A DNA stretch of 64,000 bases from Platycnemis pennipes. Its lineage: Eukaryota > Arthropoda > Insecta > Odonata > Platycnemididae. The position numbers and the translations under genes are program-made. Positions 1 through 11,837 of this stretch are shown here, piece by piece. How positions within the stretch are numbered: position 1 is the stretch's first letter; each line of letters starts with the position of its first letter. The notes under the pieces were generated by a model. That model ran no database searches. It was not told the DNA's origin and saw only the letters and a list, made by a program, of their open reading frames with translations. The stretch is from assembly GCA_933228895.1 (NCBI GenBank), contig OW121853.1:81390645-81454644 (forward strand), read 5' to 3'.

Positions 1-101
1 CATTGTCTTATTAATAATAACCTTTAAAATGGAATTTGAGAATTTTATACTCCTAAGGGGAGGTTGTGTAACTGAAAAAATCTTCTTCTCATTTGTGACC
101 C

Positions 102-805
102 GAGTTACTTAACCTCTCCTTTTTAGTATCTACAATACCTACATTCTATTCGCAGGGCACATCAATCACGCAGTCGCGAGATGTTAAAATCTCCGATCTG
201 GATCTGAATTAATACTGTCTTCGGTTATATGATTTCAGTAGCGAATGAAATGAAAGACCCGTGGATCTTTGGATCCGACCTGACCATCCTTAATTTATGA
301 GTGGTACATTTGTAAATCTAATTTAAACAACAAAAGTATTATAAATAAAAGTGAGTATTAGGATGTAATGGCTTGAAATTGAATATGATAACATTTTCGA
401 TTCAATTACTGAAAGAAAAAATTAAACTGCGATAGTAATCGAACTTCGTGCAGTACACTAGCTTTCATTGTCCGCCTGATCACCGCGAATGTAGACTACC
501 CACGTGACATCCTACGTATTTTTTTTCTCGCGATACCGGGGTAATGGGGAAAAAGTCAAATATCTTTATTTTGCTTCTAGTTGCACAGGAACATTTTCAT
601 CTAATTTCTTGACCTGAGTTACGCATCCTATTTTTGTCAATATCTACCATACCTACATTCCATTCACAGGGCGCTTTGATCGCTAAGCCGCGAAAATTTA
701 AAATCTACGATCCAGATCCAATTTTACTCCGTGTTTTTGGATCTGAATCCGGAACCGAGTGAAATGAAAGATCCGCAGATCTTTGGATCCGATCCGGCCA
801 TCGCT
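102..805. repeat. Direct repeat pair, about 514 bp apart
   Basis: A block of about 190 bp at 102-290 recurs at 615-805 in the same orientation with clear but imperfect identity. Shared landmarks are GAGTTAC, CTACATTC(T/C)ATTC and the closing GATCTTTGGATCCGA. The 514-bp spacing would suit two units of a tandem or satellite-like repeat, or two copies of one dispersed element. No coding sequence was recognised between them. Confidence 0.6.
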
Positions 806-806
806 A

Positions 807-1129
807 GTAGAAGATAATATAATGTTTCGTGGACGTTTAGTTAATATTTTGTCCTTCATGGGTCCATTGGAAATACCTTTAGTTACAATAAGCACGAAGT
901 TAAATCAGCTGAATTACAAATCGGTTAGGTGCTTTTATTTGTTTGTTGATGTCAGAAGTATGAGAAATTTACTAACCTAAACGTTTTCAGAGAAATCTCG
1001 GTTTTTTCAAACCGAGATAATAATCACAGTGGTGGAATGCAAGCAAGAGATTATCGAGATAATAATATTAACGGAGATAATGTAAACTGCAATAATGGGA
1101 AATTTTACCGTCGTTGGTGAAACTGGCCC
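807..1129. mobile_element. Right-end fragment of Harbinger-like element (GGGCCAGTTTCACC ends)
   Basis: This stretch matches the right part of the element at 48143-50479. Shared features are ATGTTTCGTGGAC, CTTCATGGGTCCATTGGAAA and the terminal GGTGAAACTGGCCC. The end is followed by TAA at 1130-1132, the same trinucleotide that flanks the other copy. The left part is missing. PIF/Harbinger affiliation is inferred from the 3-bp TAA target and is not proven by a transposase. Confidence 0.6.
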
Positions 1130-1132
1130 TAA

Positions 1133-3319
1133 GTCACTCACACCATTTCATCTACATCTACACGATACCCTGAAAGCCACCGCAAGGGTGTGTGACAGGG
1201 GGTGAAGATCACTAAGCATGCACTACCAGCATGCAAACAAGCAACTATAGGGTTTCAAATTTGAAATTTGAACTAGTGTGTCCTGGTGAACTTTCATCCT
1301 CAGAATCACTAAATAAATCGTCATCTTTGCTGTCACTCCTCGTCAGTATTTCCAGAACCGACTCATCCTTCATAATCTTTGACATGGTTTCAGCAGTTGA
1401 AATCAGTTGTGTCCGGATATTTCTTTCAATGCACTATAGAGGACAGAGCACTGAGCAAGCACAGATTGGTAGTGAAACATTCCAAATGCATTAACCACGA
1501 AAGTAGAACTGAAGATAACTCGAAAGAACTCTTTCTAGGTATTTCATGAAGGAATCATTATTCTAAGAAAAAACTCATTATGATGAAGCGTAATTTCTTG
1601 GAAAGTCCCCTTAGAAGAGGGGGATTGCTTGTAAAGAACATTTACCCATAAGTGTGAATATAACTGAAGGGAAAATATGTTCTTCTGAGAATATCAAGAT
1701 TATCAGCATGGAAATATCTTAGAAGAAGCTTCAGCGATGCAAATTAACCCCCAACAGAGACTGCGTCCTGAGCATGCATTTGAGGATAAAATGAGCTTTT
1801 CTTAGAAAACATTAACCTGGTATATGCATTTCCAGAGAAACTTTGGCGGTGCATAGATATCATTACCCCCACTGGGAGCACTACCATGTAGCTTACCCCC
1901 GAGAAAGGTTCTCATATTCCTAAGATCAGGTGATAATAGCAAGGAAATACCAAAATATTCGAGCTCTCCCCATTTCTCGGCCTATGGGCGGAGGAAACCT
2001 CGACCCTTCCTCGCATTGGCAGCTGCTCCCCAGCATGTGTCCGCGGTCAAAAACTGTTTTGTTTCAATGCATTTGCTAAATAAATATTTGTTTCATACTT
2101 GGGATATACAGGCTCAGAAGTCCATTTCTTACGTCTCGCTGAGCAAATAAAATTTTTTAATGTAATGGTACTGTGAATATTAACGGATCGTGATCGGAAT
2201 GGAAAATTATCTCTCAAAAATTATTTGAGAATTTTCTATTTCAAGGCAAAGAACCAAGAGAAATATGTTGTGTCTTACAATGAATTCCAAATTTTTAGGA
2301 AACTGGATCGGATAAGTGCTTCGCATCCACGCCAGTGTAAACAAATAACACAGTTAAATAGGAAGCATTATAGACATGATGTTGGTACTGCTTAGCAGTT
2401 AAGACTAATAAATTAGAGAATAAATAAAAAAATTAGCAATAATAGCTATCGAAAACTCTCAATAATTTGTAAAAAAAAGCCTAAATATACATTATCCATT
2501 ACTGCTAATATGGTCTGTTATTATTATATGCCCGTTATACAGTCAATTACTCTAAATTTGTGTTCATGCTCTAATCTACCGTAGCAGGATATATCAGGTG
2601 TCGTAATTTTTATCTAGATGTACGTTAACATAGTACCCTGCAAGCAGAACGGTTATTTTCAATTACAAATCACCCTATTTTAGGAATAAGAAATTCTTCA
2701 AAGCGAATGTTATAACTTCAACATTTGTGTACCTTGGGTTACAAAGGACTGGCAGAAATCACTTATTCTTTAGGCAGAAACCATTGACCAACGAAAGAAA
2801 GTGAAATAGTCAGCTGTCATTAGAATGAGTAATTACAGGGAGAAATAAGCATTGAAACTCACGAAAAATATGGCCATCCACTCATATGAAAAAATAACAT
2901 TCAGTTGTTGAACGTAAAAACACTATAACTTCCTAACTCAATAAAAACATGAAAAAATCTCTCGTAACCAACTAAATAATTTGCAAAAATTTGTTCAGAG
3001 GTTCTTTTACTCACGAACTATGTTAAAAATAATGGTAGAGCTCCGTTTAAAATTTGTAGTTGTAGAACTAGACATAAGAAATATACTTATAATGCTCAAT
3101 TTTACAATTACACAATAACTTCTAAGTTTGTTATTCCACTGCACCAACAAACAAATGACCGCTGACCCCTGCTGAGATTGGGGCTCGCACTGCAACAAAG
3201 GGTCAGAAAATTCTCTCCCGCGGACCGAGAAAGGGTACCTAAGGCATCCCGAGAAGAAGGCCTTTATAACACACACCTTTCAGGCCTGCTTGGAGCTAGC
3301 TTAGTGGCTACGCCTTGTT
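1133..3319. other. Non-coding stretch upstream of first visible cic exon
   Basis: I see no credible gene here. Open frames are short and unlike known proteins. A slightly GC-richer part at about 1840-2050 and another at 3160-3290 may be decayed repeats. The stretch is either an upstream cic intron or the flank of the gene. Confidence 0.5.
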
Positions 3320-3431
3320 AACACGTCGTTCGTTCGTTTGTGTAGAAAAATTGATGCCATTTTAACGCGTCCTTCGTTCGCTTGCATAGAAAAATTGATG
3401 ATTTTTTAGCACGTCGTTCGTAGCGAAAGGG
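3320..3431. repeat. 44-bp tandem repeat, about 2.5 units
   Basis: Units start at 3320, 3364 and 3408 (partial). Each contains CGT(C/T)(G/C)TTCGTTCG followed by TAGAAAAATTGATG and a T-run. The third unit breaks off after the TTCG motif. Confidence 0.7.
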
Positions 3432-3916
3432 TTAACAAGAATGTGCAAAGTCGAATTATAGATAAGCAAACTTTTTCATAATTTCATTTAACGAACTAGT
3501 CAAAGTTGAGTATTGGTGTCCACCTAGAGGAATGATAGAATGAAATTTTGTATCCATCATCTTGACAAGCTTTCATTCAAGTTGAATCCACTAAGTTCTG
3601 TTTCAACATTTAATAGTAATATGACATAAAACAGCTTTCCTCCTGTGGGGGGCGGTATTCTTGACTTGGGAAAGTTTATTCACTATATGATTATGGAGGA
3701 GGCAGTTAAGAATTCATTCACCAAGGAAATTGCTAACAAAATACTCTTCGCTGCCTCTGCTAACAACTGCTAGCAGTCTAATAAGGAATTGTTGAAAATT
3801 AAGCAAGGTGTTTGCTTGCTCAAAATTCAAGTTTTATTTAACATGTGTGCGTGATGTATTATACATTCTGTTGTTTAATTTTCTTTCTACCCTATCTTTT
3901 CCTAACTCTTTTACAG

Positions 3917-4341
3917 CTGTGGACACAACACCTCAGCTAAATGTCTACTCATGGCAATCTCTAGTTCCCCTCCTAACATCACATTCCTCAAGTCCAGCAC
4001 CTCAAACCACAACCTTGAGGGCCCAGACAACGAATTTGAACAGTAATGCTGATGAGGTCAAGGCTGAGGAGTCAGCATCAGAGGCTCAGACCACATTGGA
4101 GGATGAAGAAGAAGGTGTTCCTGGACCAGAAGTTGGGGTTCGAGGAAGTGATGAAGAAGAGGAAGAGGAAGATGATGTTTTTGAGCCACCTCGTTCAGAG
4201 GCATCTACTGTTAAGGAAGATGCTATGCTAATGTGTGGACCAATCTCTGGTGTCTCCAGAGCAGCTACTGCTCTTGTTGCCAATAAAAGAAGAAGTCAGT
4301 CACTAAGTTCACTGCAAAGCTCAAGGGAAGCAGGAGCAAAG
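3917..4341 (+). CDS. cic: Capicua exon with ataxin-1-binding-type peptide and R-x-x-S site
   Basis: Capicua is an HMG-box transcriptional repressor acting downstream of receptor tyrosine kinase/ERK signalling. This is the first coding exon visible (joined residues 1-142, entering with two bases of a codon). It follows a pyrimidine-rich acceptor ending TTTTACAG and ends AAG|GTGAGT in phase 0. Early on it encodes VYSWQSLVPLL, matching the FPWHSLVPFL stretch of the human CIC peptide known to bind the ataxin-1 AXH domain. An acidic D/E-rich region follows (about 4100-4190). Near the end, KRRSQSLSSL matches human KRRTQSLSAL, reported as an RSK/14-3-3 site. No in-frame ATG precedes it, so upstream exon(s) lie to the left. 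The exon is linked to the HMG box by phase and by the order of conserved blocks. Confidence 0.88.
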
Positions 4342-5999
4342 GTGAGTCAGAGAAGTTGTAGGGTAAGCTGGTTGGCACTCACACAGTAATTGGCACCTTA
4401 GTTGCATTCTTTGCCATAATAAGGGTTTGGTTGACATCAGAGTCATCTATGATCCATTTATGGAATTGCTACTTTGTTCTTCTTCTTTTGGTTCTGGCGG
4501 TTGCCAACATGAGCTTCGTTTGCAGTCATGGCTGCTTGATTCCATGAGCTGCCACAACCTTCTTCTTAATAATAACTGTTTTTTAAGGTAAGGCTTAAGC
4601 AACTTGCCTCACAACTTCTGCTCTCTCTTTAGTGATTATTTATATCAGTACTGTTAAACTTATTTAGGCAGTTTCTATAATGACTCTGGTGTGTAACATG
4701 TAAAAATAAAAGCTCCATAGCTTCTCTTAGTCTCTTAATGGAGGGGTGCCAACAACTGTCCTAATATGGAATATTTTTAGTTAATGGCACCTAGTGCCAA
4801 TAACTGTGCAAATTTGTAATATTGTTTTTTACATTTTTTAAAGCAGTATTCAACTTCATTAATAATTTATCATCCATCATCCATTTTTGAAAAGCCTGGT
4901 TTCATGTTTAACAGTTATTGGCATGGGGTGCCAAGCGCCTATAAGGGCCTTTGATTATAATTTATATAGTTATTGGCAGTGCCAATGTATTATTGTGGAG
5001 CAGCCCCCTGCATCTTCCTATGCCGTCAATAGAAAATTTTTGGCCTCTTAATGTCCGTTTAGTTCCAGTATTGGCCGTCGAGTGCTAGTGGTACTTTCGT
5101 CCTGCTCCTCGCAAGGGACCTTATGGAAAGGTCTCCTTTTCACTGCCGAGAAACATATTTAGTGTGATTTATGGTTTAATTCCTGCTCGCATTGAAGAAA
5201 AACCATAATTGCTGAAGCAAGCACCTGAATATTTACCGAATTTAGGAATATTTTGTCCTGTCGGTGCTACTTACCAACATAACTTTACACAAATCAGTTA
5301 CAATTTCTTTCCATCAAACACGTTAAATACGGCCTGGTTCTATTCCATGATTGTAAAAGTGTGGAATAAAAGGAAGTTCCTCATTCAAAATGCATAAAGC
5401 TATAGTATTCCACACCGTGATGCGTGTGACATTCTCAAATATTTTTTCCATGATGAGACCGAAAGGGAATTACCAACTCTATGATACGCATAATCAACCA
5501 TCGGCAACGTAACTTTGTGAAGCACACTATTCGCGATGATAAAATCTGAGTAGTAATTTTCTACTTATCTGTGATTGGGCTTTCTTAAATCTAGTGTTGG
5601 AATCTTGACGACCTCGATATTGTAACCGGTCAGGAGAGCAACAAAAAAAATGAATAAAATAACAGTGTTTTTCCCCTCGTAACCTCTTTATTACGATAAT
5701 GGCTCAGCAAAACCACATCAAATATTTCCTCTCTTGCTGTCAAAAATTACAATCAAAATTCCACCATTCGTATCCAATGAAACCTTATTTCTTGGGAGAT
5801 AACCGTAGAGTTTCTTTGTGGATTTCCTCTCAAGGGACTGAATAGTGGGTTGCAAAATTGAGTAAATATTAGTAAATCAAACACTTTGTACTTCGTTTCT
5901 CACAAAAATTTGTCAGAAAATTTGGACATTTTTTCTTCATTGAATACTCTTTGTTAGCCTCAGAATTACATGTTTGTAAATTGCCTCATTCGCATGCTA
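4342..5999. other. Intron sequence without recognised gene
   Basis: AT-rich start of the 6,385-bp intron 4342-10726. The words GTTATTGGCA and TGCCAA recur at about 4790, 4915 and 4970, suggesting a degenerate inverted element. No coding similarity was recognised. Confidence 0.5.
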
Positions 6000-6447
6000 A
6001 CATAATAATGGATTATGAAGGCCATAACTTCTTCACAATATTTTGATCAAGGAAAAAACAAATTTTTGTGGAGGATACCACTTATAACAAGTTCAAAAAC
6101 ATTTGCTTCCATACAATGTTTAATTAAAACGTGTTCCACTATAAAACGAAATAAATTTAAATTATGGCGCAAAAGAGTGCCTTTAGTTTTTAGCTATACT
6201 AATTCACCCACTAGCTGAACCGAATTTGCTGGAGGCTCTAGAAATTCTGAGCGACAAACTGCACAACGTGAATACTTAAACATTTGTTTTGAAACATAAT
6301 GGCTTGCGTGATAAGTTATACATTGAACGACTTCAGGGAGCGCGTAGTCATGCTCAAACATGCCTTCACCATCTCTGTACCCGTTTCCAGCCACAGCCAT
6401 CAGTTTTTCCTTGAGAGATTTCGTCAAGTCTTCTTTTTTTTTACATA

Positions 6448-7857
6448 CAGTAGAAGCCCGGTATAGTGAGTACGGCTTATTGCGAGAATCGCGTTATAGC
6501 GAGTGATTGTCTTTGTACCGCCAGAAGGCCTATGTTTTACATGTAAAATAAAGCGGATATAGCGAGGCCAAAAAGTTCCTTCCACGGTATGCGCTCGGTA
6601 TTACGACAGATATCTCTCGAGGGCGATGCACCGCCTAGCAAAAATAAACTATTGTGTTTTGTATTATCTGCTAATTAAACTAAAAATACAAGATGTTTGC
6701 CATATCTACAACACCTAAAGCCAGTTATGTCCAAACATTAACGATTTACGGCCATCAGTACGCTCTGCGCGCTCCCATTTTACGTTCTTCTTTTGTTAGG
6801 TTCAGTCATCAGTGGGAGTGGGCAGACGACGAGCAAGATGAGAGTAGGAGAGGGAGTTAGGTTAGGCATGGGCGATATTGATAATTCAATATTGGGATAC
6901 GATAATTTTAGCATATCATAAGGTGGCGATAACGATAACTCAGCGTGATGATAAACATCGTCTTATCGTGCCCCGATATGTTATCGCGGCAGGATAAGAT
7001 GTTGGGGCACGATAAGATGTCGGGGCAGGATAAGATGTCGGGGCACGATAAGATATCGGGGTGTGATAAATATCGCTATAAATAGGTATCGCGATAACTA
7101 TCACGATAAACATCGTGACCATGATAAATATCGCGATAAAATATCATGATATCGTGCCCCGATAAAATATCACGATATCGCGCCCCGATAAAATATTACT
7201 ATATATTATCACGATAAATATCGCGATAAAAGTACGTGATATTGCGCTCGTTCAAACATAGCATGTTCGCGCCCGATGAATTATCGTGATATTGCTCCAG
7301 TTAATCGTGTCGGAAAAAGACAGCTGTAAGTTGGCCTTCGCTTAAGCTTGAAAAATATCTACGACCCCCAAAACATGCCGTATTTCAGTGAACTTTCAGG
7401 CCAATTTTCCCAACTTATGGACGTACTGGTTAACATTCAAAAACTCGACAAAGCTGATATTATCCTAATGACATATTCGCAAAATTATCCAAAAACTTCC
7501 ACAGTATACCTAATATTTTAATTCCGACTAGTTACGCTGTCTTTACAGCTTTCTTCGGCGATCGAAAAATAGAAGAACTGGAAGAAAAACATCGAAACTA
7601 GCGTAATTAATATTTTATATAATGGAAAATGTCCTGTTTCTTTCATGAAATATGTTGATATTCTACCAGATTGTGCCTGAAATGACTTTTTTGCTGTTTA
7701 CCTTCGTCAAATACCACGGAAACAAAAGAAAAACTGTAAATACGAACGACTATGAGAATTAGGTGGGTTTTTTCCACACCATCGGATATAACGAGCGCTC
7801 GATTTAGCGAGTGATTTCCGAGGGATTATGAGCACTCGTTATACCGGGATTCCACTG
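6448..7857. mobile_element. Pogo/Tigger-like TIR element, non-autonomous, 1.4 kb
   Basis: The left end is CAGTAGAAGCCCGGTATAGT and the right end, reverse-complemented, is CAGTGGAATCCCGGTATAAC. Both ends are flanked by TA (6446-6447 and 7858-7859), the target of Tc1/mariner/pogo elements. The TIR style (CAGTRGAA..C..TATAACGAGTG) is typical of pogo/Tigger. No transposase frame is present, and the interior holds a GATAAGAT-type minisatellite. It lies inside the P-like remnant, so it is the younger insertion. A diverged relative lies at 52203-53440. Confidence 0.8.
6860..7290. repeat. GATA/TATCG-rich minisatellite inside the Tigger-like element
   Basis: Repeats of about 18-20 bp built on GATAAGATGTCGGGGCA are clearest at 6990-7060. 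They are surrounded by many imperfect ATATCGCGATAA palindromes. The relative at 52203-53440 lacks a comparable expansion, so this looks local. Confidence 0.75.
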
Positions 7858-8089
7858 TATTTGTTTGATTTCATGCAGTCAATCAAGGGATCCGAAGGCT
7901 CTCCTAAAGTATTGTGCAATTGCCGGTTTTGGGGGGGCTTGATAAGGCTGTACATATACACTACTATAAGTAGTTTATATGGCTGCAGGAATGTTGGGGT
8001 AGCAGAGTGGTCATTGCTTCCTCCAGCTTCTCTTACAGTTCCAAAGAACCACTGAAAGAACCGCAAAGGGACTGAAGATGTGAAGAAAG

Positions 8090-8175
8090 TGATATCCTCC
8101 ACAAAAATCATTCGTTTTTTCTTGCTCAAAACATTGTGAAGAAGTTATGGCCTTCATAATCCATTAACCTTCCAG
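8090..8175. repeat. Inverted copy of the P-like element end
   Basis: This stretch is the reverse complement, about 85-90% identical by eye, of 6008-6090. The shared core is TTATGGCCTTCATAATCCAT. Because the left copy is the 3' coding end of the P-like transposase, the right copy is either the other end of a long-TIR derivative or a second copy in opposite orientation. Confidence 0.65.
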
Positions 8176-10726
8176 TGTTTGTTAACAGGGAGTTCATTAA
8201 TCGGAGGGTGTTGTGGGTTGCACACCTCAATATTTTTCAGGGGCTTTCCTTGTCGTATGCAAGAAGCAGCAATAATAGAACAAAAATAACTTGTGTTATA
8301 CACGGTAGTTGCTGTGTGACATCTTAAATGCATGTGGTGGTTTCTTGCGCTACGTACTGAAGAATTTCATTACAAATAACTAGCTATTTAATAAGAGGAA
8401 AATAATTGGCTGACGTTGATGTTTCTACGTGACGGTGCATAGCGAACTGCTATGGCTCCACGGTTTTTTCAGCAGGTGAAGTAAAAATTGAATGTTGTTC
8501 GTTTTACTTGCTGATTTCTTTTAAAAGTAAATTCCATTCTTTCTATGACATCGCCTTAGTTAAATACAACTGCCTAATGAACTGTATATGAACTATATGG
8601 ATTATTACATTATTTTTAGGGTAATTATCCACAATAAAAATTATGTATTTTTAAAGGTGAAAATGGCATAAGAAATTCAAAGATTGTGGGGCGAAATCTT
8701 ATTTTGATTGGAGAAATAGAAACCAAAGTTTTGAGATGTCATTGTTCACCGTTGAAAATCCACTGAACGTTTTATAAAAAAATTTCAGTCAATAACTCCA
8801 AAACTATTCAATCATAGCGATGATTAACATTTTCCATATCATTTGCATTCTCCTTTCTGTTGCCATAGCTGCTAGAATCTGAATCTGATGTGTTTTGTAG
8901 CCTAATTGTTAGATATACACAAAAGACTAGATGATAAGTAGATCCATCCTATGAGAAACCTTCATTTATGCTGTCGGAGAGGGAGCAGAAAGCCTTGTCA
9001 GAATCCTAGTTCAATTGGAGGCACTTTCATTTCCCCTTTTCATTATCAGACGATACACCCCAGAGGGGGTGGGAGTTTGTTGGTACCCAGCCAGGATAAG
9101 GACCCTTTGTGAGCCTCCTCCTCCCACCCTCTCAACGGGTGCAGTGTCCCCTTCTGGCTCAGCAGGCCTCACAAGCCCACCTTTGGGTCCCTTGAAGTGC
9201 CCCCCTTTGCTAGCAGTTGCTGCATGGGGTCTAACACATTCAAATATTGTTTTGTGGTCATATCTTGATTCATGATAAAAGACCCCACTCTCCAGTTTCT
9301 TGTCCTCCCTCTCCACAGGCATAGCCTGTTGAGGTAGAGCAGGAGGAAGATAAAATGTGACTATACTGCATAAGGATATGATTCTTTCAATGTTTATTTC
9401 CCACGCACATTCCTTGGCTTTGAATCCCAGCTAGTTCAACCTACAAAGTGGCGTAAGATACTCCAACAGCATGGGTTTTGTAGCTGTTTTTGTGAGGGTG
9501 AATGAAGTAATCCCCTCAGTGACAGGTAAAGGAGGGTAAGACTTCTGATTCCATCTTCGTGCACGACCGAAACTGGAGCTGAAATGCTCAGACAAAAATC
9601 CCCTTGCTTGATCGCAAGCAGAGGAAGAAAGATGTGCAAAAATATACCACAATTTTTAGCTATGTTGAAACTTTCAATGATGCCTGCAGTTTTGTGGATG
9701 AAGAGAAAGAGGCAACCTTATTTGAATAGTCACCACTGAAGCTTTCTCAGAAATTAGTGAAAAATGTAAATTATTGATTTATAATGTTACCATCGTTAGT
9801 AGCTGGAAAAGTATAAAGGAAATATTCACGCCTTCACTGTTGAAGTGCGTTACTTATACTATCTAGTTTTGAAAGGAAGTAAATATTTAGTGAACTCCTT
9901 TTAAAGCTCTTCTTTCAGAGCCATTGTCTCAGAAACCCTCGCAGAAATAAGCTGAATCCAGGGGAGAATTACGGTTGATATTTCGCAAAATTAACAGGAA
10001 TATAATTATTTGTGCAAAATACATGATTAACATAGCGTCCATGAGAGAATCTTTTCACTTGTTTAGCTTAATTTAGGTCTAATCTATTACGCCTGATGTG
10101 GAGCATATGATTTCTTCTAGTGGAAATTTATTCCCCTTAATTCTATATCTGGAGCAGCATCTAGTCACAAATAATCCTGCAAATCACACTCTTCCATAGT
10201 GTATGCATACATCAATACTAGCTTAAAAATACGAATACATTGCTCATGCTTATATCACGAGTTTTTCAGTAGAGATTAAAGTAATATAGAAAAATGCACT
10301 AATGGAGCTTCATAGGTGTAGCCCAAACTGTACAAAAATTTAGTTAGACGTTTGATTGCCTAATCTCTGACTCATTTGAGAAAAGGAACCAGTTGTTTGT
10401 GTTTAACATTATGAACCCTGTTGAATACACATTTAAAGATGCATTCATGAACTATAACTTCGTAAGTCGTGCAACTACATTGTAGGAGTGTATTTATTTC
10501 TGGAAACAATAAATATAGCTTCATCATGATGTTGTTGAAGAATACTCGTTCATACAATATTTGATATTGTGAAGTGTCAATTTTTCCGGTCCCGTCGACT
10601 TTGTAATTAAGAGTTTCTACTGTTGTGAATTATGATTCAAAGTCATTTTGTGGAACCCTTTAAAATTTGGTAAATTTGTAGCATAATAAATTTTGTTGAC
10701 CTTCAGCATGATTTTTATATTTTCAG
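8176..10726. other. Rest of intron; unexplained GC-richer patch at 9010-9330
   Basis: Mostly AT-rich and empty. The patch at 9010-9330 is GC-richer and open on both strands for 86-103 codons (minus-strand frame rich in G/P/R). A second open minus-strand frame lies at 9431-9652. Neither resembles a family I know, neither has a convincing splice context in phase with cic, and both could be decayed transposon. Confidence 0.4.
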
Positions 10727-11026
10727 GGCGTCTGTTCATCAACCTCAGGGTCAGGAGATGTTGCCCCAGGTGATGTGGGGGTGGTTGGTGGGTCACTCTT
10801 GGGAGGATCCACTAGTGGATCAAGTGCTGCGGCTGCAAATGCAACGGCTAGGGAGCGTATCAGGCGACCAATGAATGCATTCATGATCTTTAGTAAGCGC
10901 CACCGTGCTCTTGTACATCAGAGGCATCCAAATCAAGACAATAGAACTGTTTCAAAGATCTTAGGAGAGTGGTGGTATGCGCTTGGACCAGAGGAGAAGC
11001 TGAAATATCATGAATTGGCTTCAGAG
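10727..11026 (+). CDS. cic: Capicua exon: Gly/Ser linker and N-terminal two-thirds of HMG box
   Basis: Joined residues 143-242, phase 0 at both ends. The acceptor is TTATATTTTCAG and the donor GAG|GTAAGC. A short Ser/Gly/Ala-rich linker (first 43 codons) precedes the HMG box, which begins [17 protein letters not shown] at 10856. It continues through [20 protein letters not shown] and ends at the intron in the third helix. The HMG box binds TGAATGAA-like octamers in the minor groove, in Capicua with help from the C-terminal C1 motif. The sequence is almost identical to human and fly CIC and separates it from SOX and TCF boxes. Confidence 0.97.
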
Positions 11027-11498
11027 GTAAGCATATATCTTTTTCATGTTATTAATAGTTTGTGAAATGTTATTAATTTTATATCTGAATGATAGATTTA
11101 TAAGAAATTTATATTAATATGAAGAGAATTCACATCAATAACTTTTGTTGTGAAGGTGGAGGAATCAAGTAGTTCACATTGTACTAATTTAAATGGCATG
11201 ACGTATAAGAACTGGTTCAATTCAGCTCATTTAAGAAAAGGTATTTTATATCACGAGGGTTTTGCATTTCATTCATGTGCAATCCTACAGTAATAATTGA
11301 AGATAAGGAAGCAATGAAATTTAAACACATATGCTTTCATTCATAATCTTCATTGTATTTTTATTAGTCTCAGTTTCCGCCATCCTGGAAATTATATAAT
11401 CATTACACAGTGTTATGGAAAGCCTAATGGCAATCAATAGTAAAAAGTTGTAACTTAGTAATGACTGGATTGTAATGATGGCTGATACCTCTTTTTAG

Positions 11499-11837
11499 GT
11501 GAAAGAGGCTCATTTCAAAGCTCACCCAGAATGGAGGTGGTGCAATAAGGACCGAAGAAAATCATCATCTTCTAATTCTACATCAGCAGCAAGAGGGAAG
11601 CTTGGCTCTGTTGATGAGCCTCAAACCCCTGGCATTGTAACCACTGTTGCTCCAACGGTGAACATTGGAGAGATATCTTATGGAGGAACAAGTAGGGACA
11701 GTGTCTTGGAGGAAAAGCCCTCAGCCAGTGTGGTTCTTCCAATCCTGAAGGACGCAACTAGTGGCAACCAACCATCGGAGGAGACAAGCACCACTGTGGA
11801 AGCGGAACCTGATGAATTTTCTGATGATGATCAGATG
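11499..11837 (+). CDS. cic: Capicua exon: end of HMG box and Ser/Thr-rich acidic tail
   Basis: Joined residues 243-355. The acceptor is CTCTTTTTAG and the exon opens [20 protein letters not shown], the diagnostic third helix and basic tail of the CIC HMG box. A Ser/Thr-rich stretch follows, ending in the acidic EFSDDDQM. Human CIC has an acidic stretch then MVICEE at this point, and VICED opens the next exon (20586). The exon therefore has to end after ATG at 11837, where the intron begins GCAAGC rather than GT. Reading on gives only two codons and a TAA (11844-11846), so unspliced message would encode a truncated HMG-box protein. Confidence 0.93.

Larger units (their letters stand above)
6010..8129 (-). 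pseudogene. P-element/THAP9-like transposase remnant, split by a later insertion
   Basis: The minus strand from about 8080 to 7860 encodes FFGTVREAGGSNDHS, the GG-x-NDHP-type signature of P-element/THAP9 transposases, followed by LIKPP. The frame then meets the TIR element at 6448-7857. It resumes at 6445-6194 with a short Cys-containing segment (YSRCAVCRSEF) and runs on to about 6010 through two in-frame stops, reaching MAFIIHYYVSMRMRQ, which resembles the tail of such transposases. The N-terminal THAP domain and most catalytic residues are absent. The protein is dead. Family assignment rests mainly on the NDHS segment. Confidence 0.6.

Noticed and set aside
3808..4389. A single 193-codon gene beginning upstream of the exon at 3917
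   Set aside because: The frame upstream of 3917 starts with a non-ATG codon and is hydrophobic and AT-rich. A strong acceptor lies at 3916, and the donor at 4342 joins in phase to the HMG-box exon.
6860..7290. CRISPR-like array
   Set aside because: Units are short, degenerate and lack unique spacers; this is a minisatellite in a eukaryotic intron.
7980..8060. Possible tRNA-like A box (GTAGCAGAGTGGTCATTG)
   Set aside because: No B box, acceptor stem or cloverleaf follows, and the segment is explained as antisense of the P-like transposase.
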